Position numbers and translations under genes: made by a program. The notes beneath the pieces were generated by a model that saw nothing but the letters and a program-made list of their open reading frames with translations, searched no databases and was not told where the DNA came from. From Terribacillus aidingensis (GTDB taxonomy: Bacteria > Bacillota > Bacilli > Bacillales > Amphibacillaceae), in NCBI RefSeq assembly GCF_900215625.1, contig NZ_OBEK01000004.1, positions 280,503 to 344,502 on the forward strand: a stretch of DNA of 64,000 bases. Reading direction: 5' to 3'. Positions 50,305 through 60,267 of the stretch are shown here, piece after piece (positions within the stretch are counted from its first letter, which is position 1; each line of letters begins with the position of its first letter).

Positions 50305-51298
50305 ATAATGCGGAAGGATTATCATCTGTAAACAGCTTGCGCTGCAGCTTTTGCTCAGAGAAGATCCATCCTGTATACGAGCTCATAACTTGATGATTGT
50401 CATTAATCTGCACAACAGCCTTAAATGGATAATGCTGTGCACTATTGTGATAGCGCAAGTCAATCAGCCGCAATTCAGTAAAATCATCATACAGATTCAC
50501 TTCCCAAGTAAACACAGGAGAGAAGCTGAGAAATGCGGAGATATTCTTGTCTTCTCTGGCAACTTCCATTAGCTCGTTATCCGGCAATGGTTTTCGTTCG
50601 AATTCATCGATGAGACGCAGCTGCCAATTTTCTACCTTCCCAACACAGAATCGATCAGGGGCAGTGATAGCAACACGCCAGAATCCTTGTTTCATTGTTG
50701 GAGAAGTGGCAATGATTTGAGCATCGGGTATTTCTTCCTTTACTTGTTTGATAATCCTGCGTTTATCCATGTAACGTTTCACATAATAAAGCGCAAGGAT
50801 ACTATAAATGACGAGGAATGTTATGCCAGGTTCGAAACCAATAAGCCATAGGACAATCCCGATTGCATGCATCGTAAAGATGAATGGATCGAATGTGTTA
50901 ATAAAGCCATACGCAACCCAGCGCCGGGTAAATGGCCGGTATGCCTGTGTGCCGTATGCATTGAATACATCAACGAACACGTGCAGCACTACTGCGCCGC
51001 CAGTCCATAGCCATAGATGCAGGAAGCTGATATCTGGTATTGACATATACAAAAGAAGCGATATTGCCAATCCCCACAAAATGACGGCAGGAATGGAATG
51101 GGTTATTCCCCGGTGGTTTCGCAAATAAGAAGCGTTGTTCCGTAATTTCAGTACTGTATCAAAGTCTGGTGCCTGTGAACCAAGGATTGTGCCTGCAAGT
51201 ACAGCATTGAACAAGACAGGATCTTGGTGAACAGCAGGATCGAGTGTGGCAAGCCCCCCTAGGGCTACCCCCATGACGATATGGGTACCAGTGTCCAT
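50303..51298 (-). CDS. yfhP: YfhP-like metal-dependent membrane hydrolase
   Basis: A 331-residue membrane protein of the YdjM/YfhP family. Predicted metal ligands are H6 (T-H-I-V), H17-Q-D?, D46-F-D (Q-A-P-D-F-D) and H63-R-G-I-T-H-S with a later H-V-F-V-D-V-F-N-A-Y. About four membrane segments precede a soluble tail of about 150 residues. B. subtilis YfhP (FabH-unrelated; repressor of yfhQ neighbours has been proposed) has no settled role. ATG 51298 follows AAGGAGG. It is divergent from mutY. Confidence 0.83.
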   Translation of the reverse strand: MDTGTHIVMGVALGGLATLDPAVHQDPVLFNAVLAGTILGSQAPDFDTVLKLRNNASYLRNHRGITHSIPAVILWGLAISLLLYMSIPDISFLHLWLWTGGAVVLHVFVDVFNAYGTQAYRPFTRRWVAYGFINTFDPFIFTMHAIGIVLWLIGFEPGITFLVIYSILALYYVKRYMDKRRIIKQVKEEIPDAQIIATSPTMKQGFWRVAITAPDRFCVGKVENWQLRLIDEFERKPLPDNELMEVAREDKNISAFLSFSPVFTWEVNLYDDFTELRLIDLRYHNSAQHYPFKAVVQINDNHQVMSSYTGWIFSEQKLQRKLFTDDNPSAL

Positions 51299-51364
51299 CT
51301 GTTGAGTCCTCCTTCTGATCAAACCAAACCACCCATAATAATTATATTGTAACACGGAGTGTGA

Positions 51365-52462
51365 ATGAATTTGGAATTAGACGATTTATATAATAAGTTT
51401 CAGCAATTTTCGATTGATTTATTTCAAGATGACTTAATTAATTGGTTTCTGCAAGAAAAACGGTCACTGCCATGGCGTGAAAATCAAGATCCGTACCGGG
51501 TTTGGGTTTCTGAAATTATGCTCCAGCAGACCAAGGTAGATACGGTTATCCCTTTTTACAACAGATTTATGGAACGTTTCCCAACCATCCAGGCATTAGC
51601 AGAAGCAGACGAGCAAGATGTTCTGAAAGCGTGGGAAGGCTTAGGTTACTATTCCCGAGCACGTAATCTTCAAAACGCTGTACGGGAAGTGGCGACAGTA
51701 TATGATGGCCAAGTACCTGCTAACGCGGAGGAGCTAGGAAAGCTGAAAGGAGTGGGACCTTACACAACAGGTGCGATTCTCAGTATCGCTTACGGCATTC
51801 CGCAGCCAGCAGTTGATGGCAATGTGATGCGCGTTCTGTCCAGAATATTATTCATCACAGAAGACATTGCCAAACCAAAGACGAGAAAAATCTTTGAAGC
51901 AGCAGTAGAGAAAATGATTTCACAGGAAGACCCTTCTTCCTTCAACCAAGGACTCATGGAGCTGGGCGCCTTAATTTGTACGCCGAAAAAACCAGCCTGT
52001 ATGCTATGTCCGGTTCAAGAACATTGTGCTGCTTTCAAGCAAGGGATTCAGGAAGAATTACCAATCAAATCGAAAGGCAAGAAGCAGCGAACCAAGCCTT
52101 ACCTTTCTGTGATCGTGGAAAACGAAAAAGGGGAGCTGCTCATTGAGCAAAGACCCGAGGAAGGCTTGCTGGCGAGTTTGTGGCAGTTTCCAATGGCTGA
52201 TGCGACAGAAGTAACGATAGAGCAGCTGGCTTATTGGTTCAAACTGGAGTACGGACTGGAGATTAAGGTAGAGGAAACATTATTGCCAGTTCGGCATGTT
52301 TTCTCGCACATTATTTGGGAAGTAATTGTGCTTCGTGCAACAACAGTCAGTGATGGAGAAGTGCCAGACAAGGGGCGGTTTGTCTCTCGTGAAGACATAG
52401 CAAATTATCCTTTTCCGGTGCCGCACCAGAAAATAATCCAGCAAATTCACATTCCAGAATAA
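51365..52462 (+). CDS. mutY: Adenine DNA glycosylase MutY
   Basis: A 365-residue repair enzyme that removes adenine mispaired with 8-oxoguanine. The HhH-GPD core has E-I-M-L-Q-Q-T-K-V-D-T and the hairpin L-K-G-V-G-P-Y-T with catalytic Asp in V-D-G-N-V. The 4Fe-4S loop is C-T-P-K-K-P-A-C-M-L-C-P-V-Q-E-H-C (C-x6-C-x2-C-x5-C). A C-terminal Nudix-like domain reads 8-oxoguanine. GGAG lies 5-6 nt before the ATG. It is divergent from yfhP, as in B. subtilis (yfhQ). Confidence 0.95.
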   Translation: MNLELDDLYNKFQQFSIDLFQDDLINWFLQEKRSLPWRENQDPYRVWVSEIMLQQTKVDTVIPFYNRFMERFPTIQALAEADEQDVLKAWEGLGYYSRARNLQNAVREVATVYDGQVPANAEELGKLKGVGPYTTGAILSIAYGIPQPAVDGNVMRVLSRILFITEDIAKPKTRKIFEAAVEKMISQEDPSSFNQGLMELGALICTPKKPACMLCPVQEHCAAFKQGIQEELPIKSKGKKQRTKPYLSVIVENEKGELLIEQRPEEGLLASLWQFPMADATEVTIEQLAYWFKLEYGLEIKVEETLLPVRHVFSHIIWEVIVLRATTVSDGEVPDKGRFVSREDIANYPFPVPHQKIIQQIHIPE

Positions 52463-52536
52463 ACCAGTTACTTTTTTATATTTCTTGGATAACAACGTCA
52501 CATTCGGGAGAAAGTAATGTGGCGGAGGTGATAACA

Positions 52537-52806
52537 TTGAACAAGAAGACACAATCTGGTACTGAAGTAAACCACGTTACTCAACAAAACCAGCAGTCTC
52601 GTCAGAAAGCAGCTGGCGCTTCCAGCAGCCAGCAATTCGGAACTGAATTTGCTTCTGAAACAGACGTACAGCAGGTTCAACAGCAGAACCAGCAGTCTCG
52701 TCAGAAAGCAACTGGCGCTTCCAGCAGCCAGCAGTTCGGAACTGAATTCGCTTCTGAAACTGATGTACAGCAAGTACAGCAGCAGAACCAGCAGTCCCGT
52801 AAGTAA
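52537..52806 (+). CDS. sspE: Gamma-type small acid-soluble spore protein
   Basis: An 89-residue SspE-like protein, a spore amino-acid store degraded on germination. It consists of repeats with Q-N-Q-Q-S-R-Q-K and Q-F-G-T-E-F-A-S-E-T, the latter a typical cleavage region of the spore protease. TTG 52537 has GGAGGTG 6 nt upstream; a GTG at 52519 lies before this SD. Gln and Ser make up a large part and aromatic residues are absent except Phe. It is expected to be expressed in the forespore, though I see no clear SigG promoter. Confidence 0.92.
   Translation: MNKKTQSGTEVNHVTQQNQQSRQKAAGASSSQQFGTEFASETDVQQVQQQNQQSRQKATGASSSQQFGTEFASETDVQQVQQQNQQSRK
52591..52800 (+). repeat. 99-bp in-frame repeat within sspE
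   Basis: A block beginning CAGCAGTCTCGTCAGAAAGC at 52591 recurs at 52690 with few changes, and a third partial copy begins near 52789. It encodes the 33-residue repeat of the spore protein. Confidence 0.85.
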
Positions 52807-52848
52807 GGCGAATTTTGTTTGAATTGTTATTTTCGTATAGGTAAATGC

Positions 52849-52880
52849 AGCCCCTCAGCGCACGCTGGGGGGCTATTTTA
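52849..52880 (+). terminator. Terminator after sspE
   Basis: AGCCCCTCAGCG pairs with GCTGGGGGGCT around a short loop and is followed by ATTTTA. Confidence 0.75.
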
Positions 52881-52992
52881 GTCATAATAGAGTGGCGGCC
52901 AGCGTGTTTCATTTCCATTGTGTCTGAAATATCTTTATAATAAGAAGAAATGATCATACATATAGGAAAATAACCAAGGAAGGAAGATTCGC

Positions 52993-53520
52993 ATGGCTGG
53001 CCCAGAGACAGGTACGAAAATTCAGATACAGAGCTATAAACATAATGGCCAGCTCCATCGGGTATGGGAAAGCAGCACAGTATTGAAGAGTACGGCAGAG
53101 ATCTTGATCGGTGCCAATGATCGGACGATGGTAACGGAAAGTGACGGACGGACATGGATAACGCGTGAACCAGCCATTGTCTACTTCCATGCGAAGTACT
53201 GGTTCAATATTATCGGTATGCTGCGCACAGATGGCATTTATTATTATTGTAATATTAGTTCCCCGTATGCATACGATGGGGAGGCGCTGAAGTATATTGA
53301 TTACGATTTGGATATTAAGATATATCCCGATATGACTTTTACGCTGCTTGATGAGGACGAGTTTAATATTCATAAGCGCCAAATGAACTATCCGCCCGAG
53401 ATAGAACGGATTTTGTGGAATCAGGTGGACATCCTGATTAGCTGGATCCGGCAAGGAAAAGGTCCTTTTTCCCCAGATTTTATTGATACCTGGTATGAGC
53501 TGTTCCTAACCTACAGATAA
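52993..53520 (+). CDS. YgaC/Ntdp nucleoside tri- and diphosphatase (DUF402)
   Basis: A 175-residue DUF402 protein. The S. aureus homologue is a nucleoside tri-/diphosphate phosphatase. W-F-N-I-I-G-M-L-R (about 71-79) with Y-Y-Y-C-N-I-S-S-P (about 83-91) and the acidic D-Y-D-L-D-I-K (about 103-109) are the conserved active-site region. AAGGAAG precedes ATG 52993. It opens the conserved yga block (ygaC-ygaD). Confidence 0.87.
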   Translation: MAGPETGTKIQIQSYKHNGQLHRVWESSTVLKSTAEILIGANDRTMVTESDGRTWITREPAIVYFHAKYWFNIIGMLRTDGIYYYCNISSPYAYDGEALKYIDYDLDIKIYPDMTFTLLDEDEFNIHKRQMNYPPEIERILWNQVDILISWIRQGKGPFSPDFIDTWYELFLTYR

Positions 53521-53592
53521 ATAACGTAAGCTACAGATCCTTGCCAGCCTCGGCAGGGATTTGTCGTTGTATACAACAGAGAGGTGATACGT

Positions 53593-55365
53593 ATGAGCAG
53601 TACAAAACGGTATTTATATTTTGTGAAGCCGTACAAATGGAAAATCATTTTTACAATTTTAATTGGAATAGTAAAATTCGCAATACCTTTGCTGATTCCG
53701 TTAATTTTAGGATACGTTGTCGACCATATCGTGAATGCAGATTTAGCGATGGAAGAAAAAGTGCAAAGGCTCTTCTGGATTATTGGCGGATCATTGATAG
53801 TCTTCCTCGTCTTGCGTCCGCCAATTGAATATTACCGTCAATACTTAGCGCAATGGACAGGAAACCGGGTGCTTTATGATATCCGGAACAAGCTGTTTGA
53901 CCATATTCAGCGCTTAAGTTTGCGCTATTATTCGCAAACAAAAACAGGGGAAATTATTTCCCGGGTCATTAATGATGTCGAACAGACGAAGAACTTCATT
54001 ATGACAGGTCTGATGAACGTCTGGCTTGATTTGGCTACCATCATTATTGCAGTTGCTATTATGTTTACAATGGACGTATCGCTTACGCTTGTCGCAATTG
54101 TGCTGTTCCCGGTATATGGTGTAGCCATCAAGTACTTTTATGAGCGACTTCGGAGTTTGACACGAAAACGGTCGCAGGCATTAGCTGAAGTGCAGGGTCA
54201 TTTACATGAGCGGGTGCAGGGAATACCGGTAACGAGAAGTTTTGCGCTGGAGGATTACGAACAGCACCAATTTGACACCCAAAACCGTAACTTCCTGGAT
54301 AGCGCCATTCAGCATACATCTTGGAACGCGAAGACATTTGCGGTTATTAACACAATCACCGATTTAGCACCGCTAATCGTCATTGCCTATGCAGCTTATG
54401 AAGTAATTCAAGGCAATTTAACTTTAGGAACAATGGTTGCTTTTGCTGGTTTTATGGATCGTGTGTACAGTCCGCTCCGTCGGCTGGCCAACTCTTCAAC
54501 CACCCTTACGCAAGCAGTCGCTTCGATGGATCGCGTATTTGAATTTATTGATGAGAAATACGATATCGAGGATAAACCAAATGCTCCAGAATTGAAGCAT
54601 GTGGCTGGAGATGTAGCAATAGAAAATGTATCGTTCCAATATGGCGAGAATGAAGAGCTTGTGCTGAAAGATATCTCACTAGATGTAAAGCGAGGAGAAA
54701 CAGTAGCCTTTGTCGGGATGAGCGGAGGCGGTAAGTCAACCATCGTCAGCCTGATTCCGCGCTTTTATGAAGTGACGAGCGGCAGGATTACAATCGATGG
54801 AACTGATATCCGCGATGTGCAGTCTCGTTCTTTGCGCGATAAAATCGGCATGGTGCTGCAGGATAATATTCTGTTCAGTGAATCAGTCGAAATGAATATC
54901 AAGCTTGGCAGACCCGAAGCGAGCCATGAAGAAGTGGTAGCGGCGGCTAAAGCAGCGAACGCCCATGAGTTTATCGAAAATCTTTCAGAAGGATACAACA
55001 CACTCGTCGGCGAACGCGGTGTGAAACTATCCGGCGGCCAAAAGCAGCGTATCGCTATCGCCCGCATTTTCTTGAAGAACCCGCCGATTCTCATTTTGGA
55101 CGAAGCCACTTCGGCGCTGGACTTGGAAAGCGAGCACTTGATTCAAGAAGCATTAGAAAAACTTGCATCGGACCGGACAACATTTATCGTTGCCCATCGA
55201 TTGGCCACCATCACGCATGCAGACCGTATCGTCGTCGTGCAAAACGGCGAAATTGTCGAGCAAGGCTCGCACGTCGACTTAATGGCGCTCAAAGGGAACT
55301 ATTTCAATTTGTATCAAATTCAGCATCTTGATGATCATTCTACATTAACGACAGAAAAAGGATAG
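53593..55365 (+). CDS. ygaD: YgaD-like ABC half-transporter (MsbA/BmrA type)
   Basis: A 590-residue ABC exporter half. Six membrane segments (about 15-310) precede the ATPase domain with GMSGGGKST near 376, the signature [10 protein letters not shown] near 480 and Walker [10 protein letters not shown]. It probably works as a homodimer to export lipid or drug molecules; substrate unknown. ATG 53593 has AGAGGTG 6 nt upstream. It follows ygaC, as in B. subtilis. Confidence 0.88.
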   Translation: MSSTKRYLYFVKPYKWKIIFTILIGIVKFAIPLLIPLILGYVVDHIVNADLAMEEKVQRLFWIIGGSLIVFLVLRPPIEYYRQYLAQWTGNRVLYDIRNKLFDHIQRLSLRYYSQTKTGEIISRVINDVEQTKNFIMTGLMNVWLDLATIIIAVAIMFTMDVSLTLVAIVLFPVYGVAIKYFYERLRSLTRKRSQALAEVQGHLHERVQGIPVTRSFALEDYEQHQFDTQNRNFLDSAIQHTSWNAKTFAVINTITDLAPLIVIAYAAYEVIQGNLTLGTMVAFAGFMDRVYSPLRRLANSSTTLTQAVASMDRVFEFIDEKYDIEDKPNAPELKHVAGDVAIENVSFQYGENEELVLKDISLDVKRGETVAFVGMSGGGKSTIVSLIPRFYEVTSGRITIDGTDIRDVQSRSLRDKIGMVLQDNILFSESVEMNIKLGRPEASHEEVVAAAKAANAHEFIENLSEGYNTLVGERGVKLSGGQKQRIAIARIFLKNPPILILDEATSALDLESEHLIQEALEKLASDRTTFIVAHRLATITHADRIVVVQNGEIVEQGSHVDLMALKGNYFNLYQIQHLDDHSTLTTEKG

Positions 55366-55401
55366 ATGAACAGGGAGACTTGTTTTCATCTATCTTTTTT
55401 T
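55361..55401. terminator. Bidirectional terminator
   Basis: GATAGATGAA (55361-55370) pairs with TTCATCTATC (55385-55394), followed by seven T. It overlaps the ygaD stop. Confidence 0.8.
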
Positions 55402-56278
55402 ATAAAAGTATTGCAGAAGCATCCTTAGGCAGATCTTGAACTGACCGCAAGTAATAAAGCATAGCGGTTTCCTCTTCTTCCGCATAAGAAAAAGATAAAT
55501 GTGATGCAACGTCCAATGCGAGCAGGCGGAACAAAGTACACGCTGCAAATATGCTATTCCAGAAAGCTTCTGTTTCGCCGGAAGAATATGTGGATTCGTA
55601 TAACTGCCAATAGTCATTTGGCAGATAAATGTTAAAGTATTTGCCCATTTTACCGGGGGACACTTGAAAATCGTTGGTACAGCCTATTTGCCAAGCTGCC
55701 ATTTCATCGAGACAAGGTCGAATTACTTGTTCGAACATCTGCTTTGCATAGGGAAGCTCTGATCGCCAAATACCTTTAGCGACGTTTTGCAAACACCACC
55801 AAAAATTGTTTGTACACGCATAATAAGCAGATTCTGTTGGTTCTTCAACATGATAGTCTCGGTCAGAAGCTGGAGGAATGGCTGGAAGAATGGAGTCTTT
55901 GTCCAAAATAGGGACGGTCAAGCTGTCTTTTGTATAGGTATGCTGCATATCAGCTATTGTCTGCAATCGAAGGTCAATTCGATTGCCGTCATGAAAAAGC
56001 ATCAAATAGCCATAGGAGTTAATCTGTTCTTTACTTTCGAGATAAGCTAGTTTATCAGGTTCTTGCTTCATCAGTATTTCCCCAAAAATCTCGAGCCACT
56101 GTGAATCAGAAAGAAAGGAAGTTAATTCTGATACAACATATACGATATCATAATCTTGAAAAATGTCTTTCGGTGCAGAAGGATTCGTTTTGGATCCATT
56201 CATATACACTGCGCGAATCCTTTCATCTCGTTGAGCCACAGATTTAAACAAGCTCGTCATATCCTTTTCGTTTCTCAA
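55400..56278 (-). CDS. AadK-like aminoglycoside 6-adenylyltransferase
   Basis: A 292-residue protein of the ANT(6)/AadK family, which adenylylates streptomycin. N-G-S-K-T-N (about 26-31) with D-I-F-Q-D-Y-D-I-V-Y (about 36-45) is the nucleotidyltransferase core; the second half fits the family (W-x-Q-I-G and F-x-V-S-P-G-K). TTG 56278 has GAGGAGG 8 nt upstream; a longer reading is hydrophobic and lacks an SD. Chromosomal AadK is common in Bacilli, so resistance is possible but unproven. Confidence 0.83.
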   Translation of the reverse strand: MRNEKDMTSLFKSVAQRDERIRAVYMNGSKTNPSAPKDIFQDYDIVYVVSELTSFLSDSQWLEIFGEILMKQEPDKLAYLESKEQINSYGYLMLFHDGNRIDLRLQTIADMQHTYTKDSLTVPILDKDSILPAIPPASDRDYHVEEPTESAYYACTNNFWWCLQNVAKGIWRSELPYAKQMFEQVIRPCLDEMAAWQIGCTNDFQVSPGKMGKYFNIYLPNDYWQLYESTYSSGETEAFWNSIFAACTLFRLLALDVASHLSFSYAEEEETAMLYYLRSVQDLPKDASAILL

Positions 56279-56328
56279 TTTGGAATCCTCCTCTTCTGTT
56301 ATACCACTTTGTATCAGTATATAAAAAA

Positions 56329-56355
56329 ATACACCACCCAATAAGAGTGATGTAT
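56329..56355 (-). terminator. Terminator after ygaE
   Basis: ATACACCAC pairs with GTGATGTAT (one mismatch), followed on the minus strand by seven T. Confidence 0.75.
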
Positions 56356-56361
56356 GAATTG

Positions 56362-57429
56362 CTATTCCTTAGGCATGACTACCGTAGAATCTTCATTATG
56401 GTACTGCAAGTAACTGTTCAGCAGTCGTTTCAAGTGGTCAAGCTCTCGATGGTATTCCATCAATCGGGAAGAGAGCGGAAGGAAAAGCATTTTCTCTTCG
56501 TTCTCTTTGTTTTCGAATACATGGATTAACAGATCGACAAGCGCTGGGATGTCGGGATCAAGAGTTTCTCTTAAAGTACTCTCATCTTGCTGCAGCTTAA
56601 TCCGTCCCATTGCACATAAAATTAGTTTCTCGTGAGACATAATGGCTTTGTCGAGCTCTTCTACAAATGTATCGCTGGAGCGTGTTGGCAGATCGTTCAT
56701 CTTATCGCCTAGATTATAGACTTCTTCCAGGATTCCGTGTGATTGTTTCAAGGTCGTAATCATCTGGCGGATGACAACTAATTTACGTGCTTTCACGAGT
56801 TTTTGCTTTTTCGTGTATGTGCGTTCTTCTTGGAAGCGGGTATAGATATCGTCTATTTTACCGATCTCAGCTTCTATTCTTGCAATTTCATCCTTTAAAG
56901 CGGGCTGGTCAGACCAGCTGCGTGTCGCGACGCGCAGCCATTGCAGAATCTCTGTGCTGAATTGATCAATCTTCTGTAGTAATACCACTTCATATTTAGG
57001 TGGCAGAAATACTAAATTCACGAAGAAAGCGGAAAGAATACCTAGTGTCAATGTCGAGAAACGGAGCATAGCGAAAGGAAGAAAATCTATTCCGCTGTTA
57101 TTCTCCATGACTGCCACGAGTGAAACGATTGCAATGACACTTTCCTTTATCTTCAAACTTACACAAAGTCCAATTGTTAAGATGGCCGATACACCAATAA
57201 TAATCGGCTCCGTACCGAATGTGTAGAACATCGTAATAGCGACAACGAGTCCGACGATATTCCCTTTTACTTGATCCATGAGTCCGATATAAGACTGATA
57301 AACAGACTGCCGCATCGAAAAAGCAGCTCCGATAGCAGCGAATACCGGCGTCAAGTTAAGCAAAGTTGCTGCATATAAGGCAAGTGTAATTGCCACGCCA
57401 GTTTTTAACATTCTGGCACCAAGTTTCAT
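56362..57429 (-). CDS. ygaE: YgaE-like aromatic-acid exporter (FUSC family)
   Basis: A 355-residue membrane protein with six N-terminal segments (about residues 5-150) and a long soluble helical C-terminal half rich in charged residues (about 150-355). The layout is that of the ArAE/FUSC group; P-V-F-A-A-I-G-A-A-F-S-M-R-Q-S near 28-42 is typical. Position beside gsaB fits B. subtilis ygaE. The substrate is unknown. Confidence 0.85.
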   Translation of the reverse strand: MKLGARMLKTGVAITLALYAATLLNLTPVFAAIGAAFSMRQSVYQSYIGLMDQVKGNIVGLVVAITMFYTFGTEPIIIGVSAILTIGLCVSLKIKESVIAIVSLVAVMENNSGIDFLPFAMLRFSTLTLGILSAFFVNLVFLPPKYEVVLLQKIDQFSTEILQWLRVATRSWSDQPALKDEIARIEAEIGKIDDIYTRFQEERTYTKKQKLVKARKLVVIRQMITTLKQSHGILEEVYNLGDKMNDLPTRSSDTFVEELDKAIMSHEKLILCAMGRIKLQQDESTLRETLDPDIPALVDLLIHVFENKENEEKMLFLPLSSRLMEYHRELDHLKRLLNSYLQYHNEDSTVVMPKE

Positions 57430-57528
57430 GCTCGGATCCTCCGATCTTTCTATGAAAGACTATTCTATATGATGTTACACGAATGCTCCTAGATAATAAA
57501 GTATTAACTGCAGAATTATTTCATACCA

Positions 57529-57561
57529 AAAAGGCACCAGCGGAAGTGCTAATGCCTTTTA
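57529..57561 (-). terminator. Terminator after gsaB
   Basis: AAAAGGCA pairs with TGCCTTTT around a loop with a minor inner stem; T residues follow on the minus strand. Confidence 0.65.
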
Positions 57562-57569
57562 GAGTACCC

Positions 57570-58859
57570 TTATTTCATTTGCTCAAAGCTTGTTTTTACA
57601 GCTTTTAATGTTTGTTCGATATCTTCTTCTGTATGTGCGGTTGTAAGGAACCATGCTTCATACTTAGATGGAGCGAGGTTGATGCCTTGTTCTAGCATGA
57701 GCTGGAAGAATTGAGCGAATTTCTCACCGTCTGAATTGGAAGCTTGTGCATAGTTCGTGATCTTCTCGTCTGTAAAGTAGACAGTAAGCGCACCTTTCAA
57801 GCGGTTAACAGTAATTGTGACGCCAGCCTCAGCAGCGTGCTGTTTAATGCCAGCTTCCAGTTTCGCGCCAAGCTCTTCAAAGCGATCATATACACCTGGC
57901 TGCTGCAATACTTCCAAGCAAGCAATTCCCGCCGCCATAGATGCTGGATTTCCGGCCATTGTACCTGCCTGATAAGCGGGACCTAGCGGTGCGACTTGTT
58001 CCATGATTTCTTTTTTACCGCCATAGGCACCGATTGGCAAACCGCCGCCAATAACTTTTCCCATTGCCGTAAGATCCGGCTCAACGCCGAGCAGCTGCTG
58101 TGCACTGCCGTAAGTAAAGCGGAAGGCTGTAATAACTTCATCGTAAATAACGAGAGCACCTTTTGCATGTGCATATTCATTTACTTTTTCCAGGAATCCA
58201 GGTTCCGGCGTTACGATCCCGAAGTTGCCGACAATTGGTTCGACAAGAACACCGGCAATCTCATCGCCCCATTTTTCCAAAGCATCGTGCAACGCTTCTG
58301 TATCATTGAAAGGAACTGTAATCATATCGGCTGCTATGGATGCCGGAACACCTGCAGAGTCGGGTGTGCCTAATGTAGATGGACCGGAGCCTGCTTCCAC
58401 AAGTACAGGATCGGAATGGCCGTGATAACAGCCGGCAAACTTAATCAGTTTGTTGCGCCCCGTGTAAGCACGTGCTACCCGGATTGTCGTCATAACAGAC
58501 TCGGTACCAGAGTTAGTGAAACGGACTTTGTGCAAGGAAGGGATTGCTTCCTTCAGCATTTGGGCGAATTGGTTCTCCAGACGTGTCGGCGTTCCGTATA
58601 GCACACCGTTTTGGGCGGCTTTTGTAATGGCTTCTGTGATATGCGGGTGAGCATGTCCTGTAATAATTGGACCGTATGCCGCCAGATAATCAATATATTT
58701 ATTGCCGTCTACATCCCAGAAATAAGCACCTTCCGCTTTTTCCATATAAACTGGTGAGCCGCCGCCAACCGCTTTAAATGAGCGGGAAGGGGAGTTAACG
58801 CCGCCAACAATATGTTCGAGCGCTTCTTTATGTAATTGTTCTGATTTTGTTTTATTCAT
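57570..58859 (-). CDS. gsaB: Glutamate-1-semialdehyde 2,1-aminomutase (GsaB)
   Basis: A 429-residue PLP enzyme that makes 5-aminolevulinate for haem. N-S-P-S-R-S-F near 22, T-N-S-G-T-E-S near 117, Y-D-E-V-I-T-A-F-R near 243 and the PLP lysine in G-K-V-I-G-G-G-L-P near 269 are the family motifs. Bacilli have HemL in the hem operon plus this second copy beside ygaE and bcp, hence GsaB (hemL2). It is a single-gene unit; SD GGAGG precedes the ATG. Confidence 0.9.
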   Translation of the reverse strand: MNKTKSEQLHKEALEHIVGGVNSPSRSFKAVGGGSPVYMEKAEGAYFWDVDGNKYIDYLAAYGPIITGHAHPHITEAITKAAQNGVLYGTPTRLENQFAQMLKEAIPSLHKVRFTNSGTESVMTTIRVARAYTGRNKLIKFAGCYHGHSDPVLVEAGSGPSTLGTPDSAGVPASIAADMITVPFNDTEALHDALEKWGDEIAGVLVEPIVGNFGIVTPEPGFLEKVNEYAHAKGALVIYDEVITAFRFTYGSAQQLLGVEPDLTAMGKVIGGGLPIGAYGGKKEIMEQVAPLGPAYQAGTMAGNPASMAAGIACLEVLQQPGVYDRFEELGAKLEAGIKQHAAEAGVTITVNRLKGALTVYFTDEKITNYAQASNSDGEKFAQFFQLMLEQGINLAPSKYEAWFLTTAHTEEDIEQTLKAVKTSFEQMK

Positions 58860-58979
58860 GTAGGAAAACCTCCGTATCTTTCTCTATTCCAGTATAGCAT
58901 ATCGATAGAAAGCTTCGAAAAAAAGAAGCTTGCTGCACATAGTATGGACAGGCTGCTCGTAAACTGATAGTGCGGAGGG

Positions 58980-59411
58980 ATGGACATGGTATTTGTGCTG
59001 GTAATCTTTATATTCATTGCCTTGATTGGCTGCATGTATTCTTTTTTTAAACATGAAGTAAAACCCTCTTCTATGTTTTCAATAGATTTGTTTTTATCCT
59101 TATTGTTTCTCTATATCAGTGTGATGCTTGCTTTTGGTTTAATCTATTTTATGCTGTCCATTGAGGGCATTGTTTTGGCCGAAGGCGGCGACTTGATTGA
59201 CTCCTCGCTGGCAGGGTCCTTGCTGCATTCCATTTATTTCAGCGGTGTCACGCTGCTCACTGTCGGCTACGGGGATATCCTGCCTGTCGGGTTTGGCCGT
59301 TTACTCGCATTAATTGAAGCTTTAATTGGCTATTTGCTTCCTTCAGGTCTTGTGCTGAAAGTATGGCAGCATACGGTTGTACGGCAGCGGATGAAGGGTG
59401 AAGGAGAATAG
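58980..59411 (+). CDS. Two-helix potassium channel
   Basis: A 143-residue ion channel subunit. Membrane segments lie at about 2-22, 35-60 and 105-128, and the selectivity filter TVGYGD is at residues 94-99 between the last two. It has no RCK domain, so it is a simple channel. It starts just after gsaB in the opposite direction and ends at the leader of the bcp gene. SD GCGGAGG precedes the ATG. Confidence 0.85.
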   Translation: MDMVFVLVIFIFIALIGCMYSFFKHEVKPSSMFSIDLFLSLLFLYISVMLAFGLIYFMLSIEGIVLAEGGDLIDSSLAGSLLHSIYFSGVTLLTVGYGDILPVGFGRLLALIEALIGYLLPSGLVLKVWQHTVVRQRMKGEGE

Positions 59412-59471
59412 TTGTGCTCCTTGTCCAAATCGGATACGCTAAGAGATATCCGTATTAAGGGAGGCCTATCC

Positions 59472-59942
59472 ATGACAACAGAAATCGGCAAAGCAGCTCC
59501 AAGCTTTACGCTGCCAGCAACAAATGGCGATATCGTATCGCTGCAGGACTTCAAAGGCAAAAACATCGTGCTTTATTTCTACCCAAAAGACAACACACCA
59601 GGCTGTACAACAGAAGCATGCAGTTTCCGTGACAACCATGAGAAATTTACTGACCTGAATGCGATCATCATCGGTGTCAGTCCAGACCCGATTGAAAGTC
59701 ATGAGAAATTCATCAATAAATTTGATCTGCCATTCCTATTGCTTGCAGACGTGGAGCACACGGTGGCAGAGGATTATGAATGCTGGAAGCTGAAAAAGAA
59801 CTTCGGCAAAGAATATTACGGCATTGAGCGCTCCACTTTTATCATTGATAAAGAAGGAAACCTTCAGAAGGAATTCCGTAAAGTAAAAGTTGATGGCCAT
59901 ACAGAAGAAGCGCTTGCGTTTATCCGAGATAATTTACAATAA
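59472..59942 (+). CDS. bcp: Thioredoxin-dependent peroxiredoxin Bcp
   Basis: A 156-residue atypical 2-Cys peroxiredoxin that reduces hydrogen and organic peroxides. The peroxidatic Cys45 lies in D-N-T-P-G-C-T-T-E-A-C, with Cys50 as resolving residue, the Bcp pattern. ATG 59472 follows GGGAGG; the longer reading has no SD. Position (ygaF) and its neighbour perR fit a peroxide-stress block. No PerR box is seen near it. Confidence 0.93.
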   Translation: MTTEIGKAAPSFTLPATNGDIVSLQDFKGKNIVLYFYPKDNTPGCTTEACSFRDNHEKFTDLNAIIIGVSPDPIESHEKFINKFDLPFLLLADVEHTVAEDYECWKLKKNFGKEYYGIERSTFIIDKEGNLQKEFRKVKVDGHTEEALAFIRDNLQ

Positions 59943-59948
59943 GAAATG

Positions 59949-59980
59949 GCGGTCCAATGTACATACGTTGGATCGCTTTT
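59949..59980 (+). terminator. Terminator after bcp
   Basis: GCGGTCCAA pairs with TTGGATCGC (with one G-T pair), followed by TTTT. Confidence 0.75.
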
Positions 59981-59984
59981 ATGT

Positions 59985-60185
59985 TATCGGGGCTAGTCCT
60001 CCAGTGTATGGGATATTTTATGATGAAACACTCAATATAAAAGACGGAATTTTCACACTCAGTAAATTGATAATTCTCGATTCGTGACAAGTGCATATAC
60101 CAGGGGCGCTCGCTGTGCATAAAGTACAGTACGAAACCTCCCCTACATGATAGTTGCTCAGACGTTTATCGTCTGAGCTTTTTTT
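59985..60185 (+). other. Terminator-ended non-coding stretch (possible small RNA or leader)
   Basis: About 200 nt after bcp carry no frame with an SD but end in a very good terminator: GCTCAGACG (60156-60164) pairs with CGTCTGAGC (60170-60178) plus seven T. The stretch includes CCAGGGGCGCTCGC and CCTCCCC, which could pair. I recognise no known riboswitch or small RNA. It could be a separate RNA or an attenuated leader. Confidence 0.45.
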
Positions 60186-60267
60186 ATGAAGAGATGATGC
60201 TTTTCGTACAGAAAGGAAAAGAGGTATAGTAGAAGAAAGACAACAAACACTTTTGGAGGGGATACAT

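Noticed and set aside
52577..53155. 192-codon minus-strand frame across sspE
   Set aside because: It is antisense to the spore-protein repeats and its terminator; the repeat in the predicted protein only mirrors the DNA repeat.
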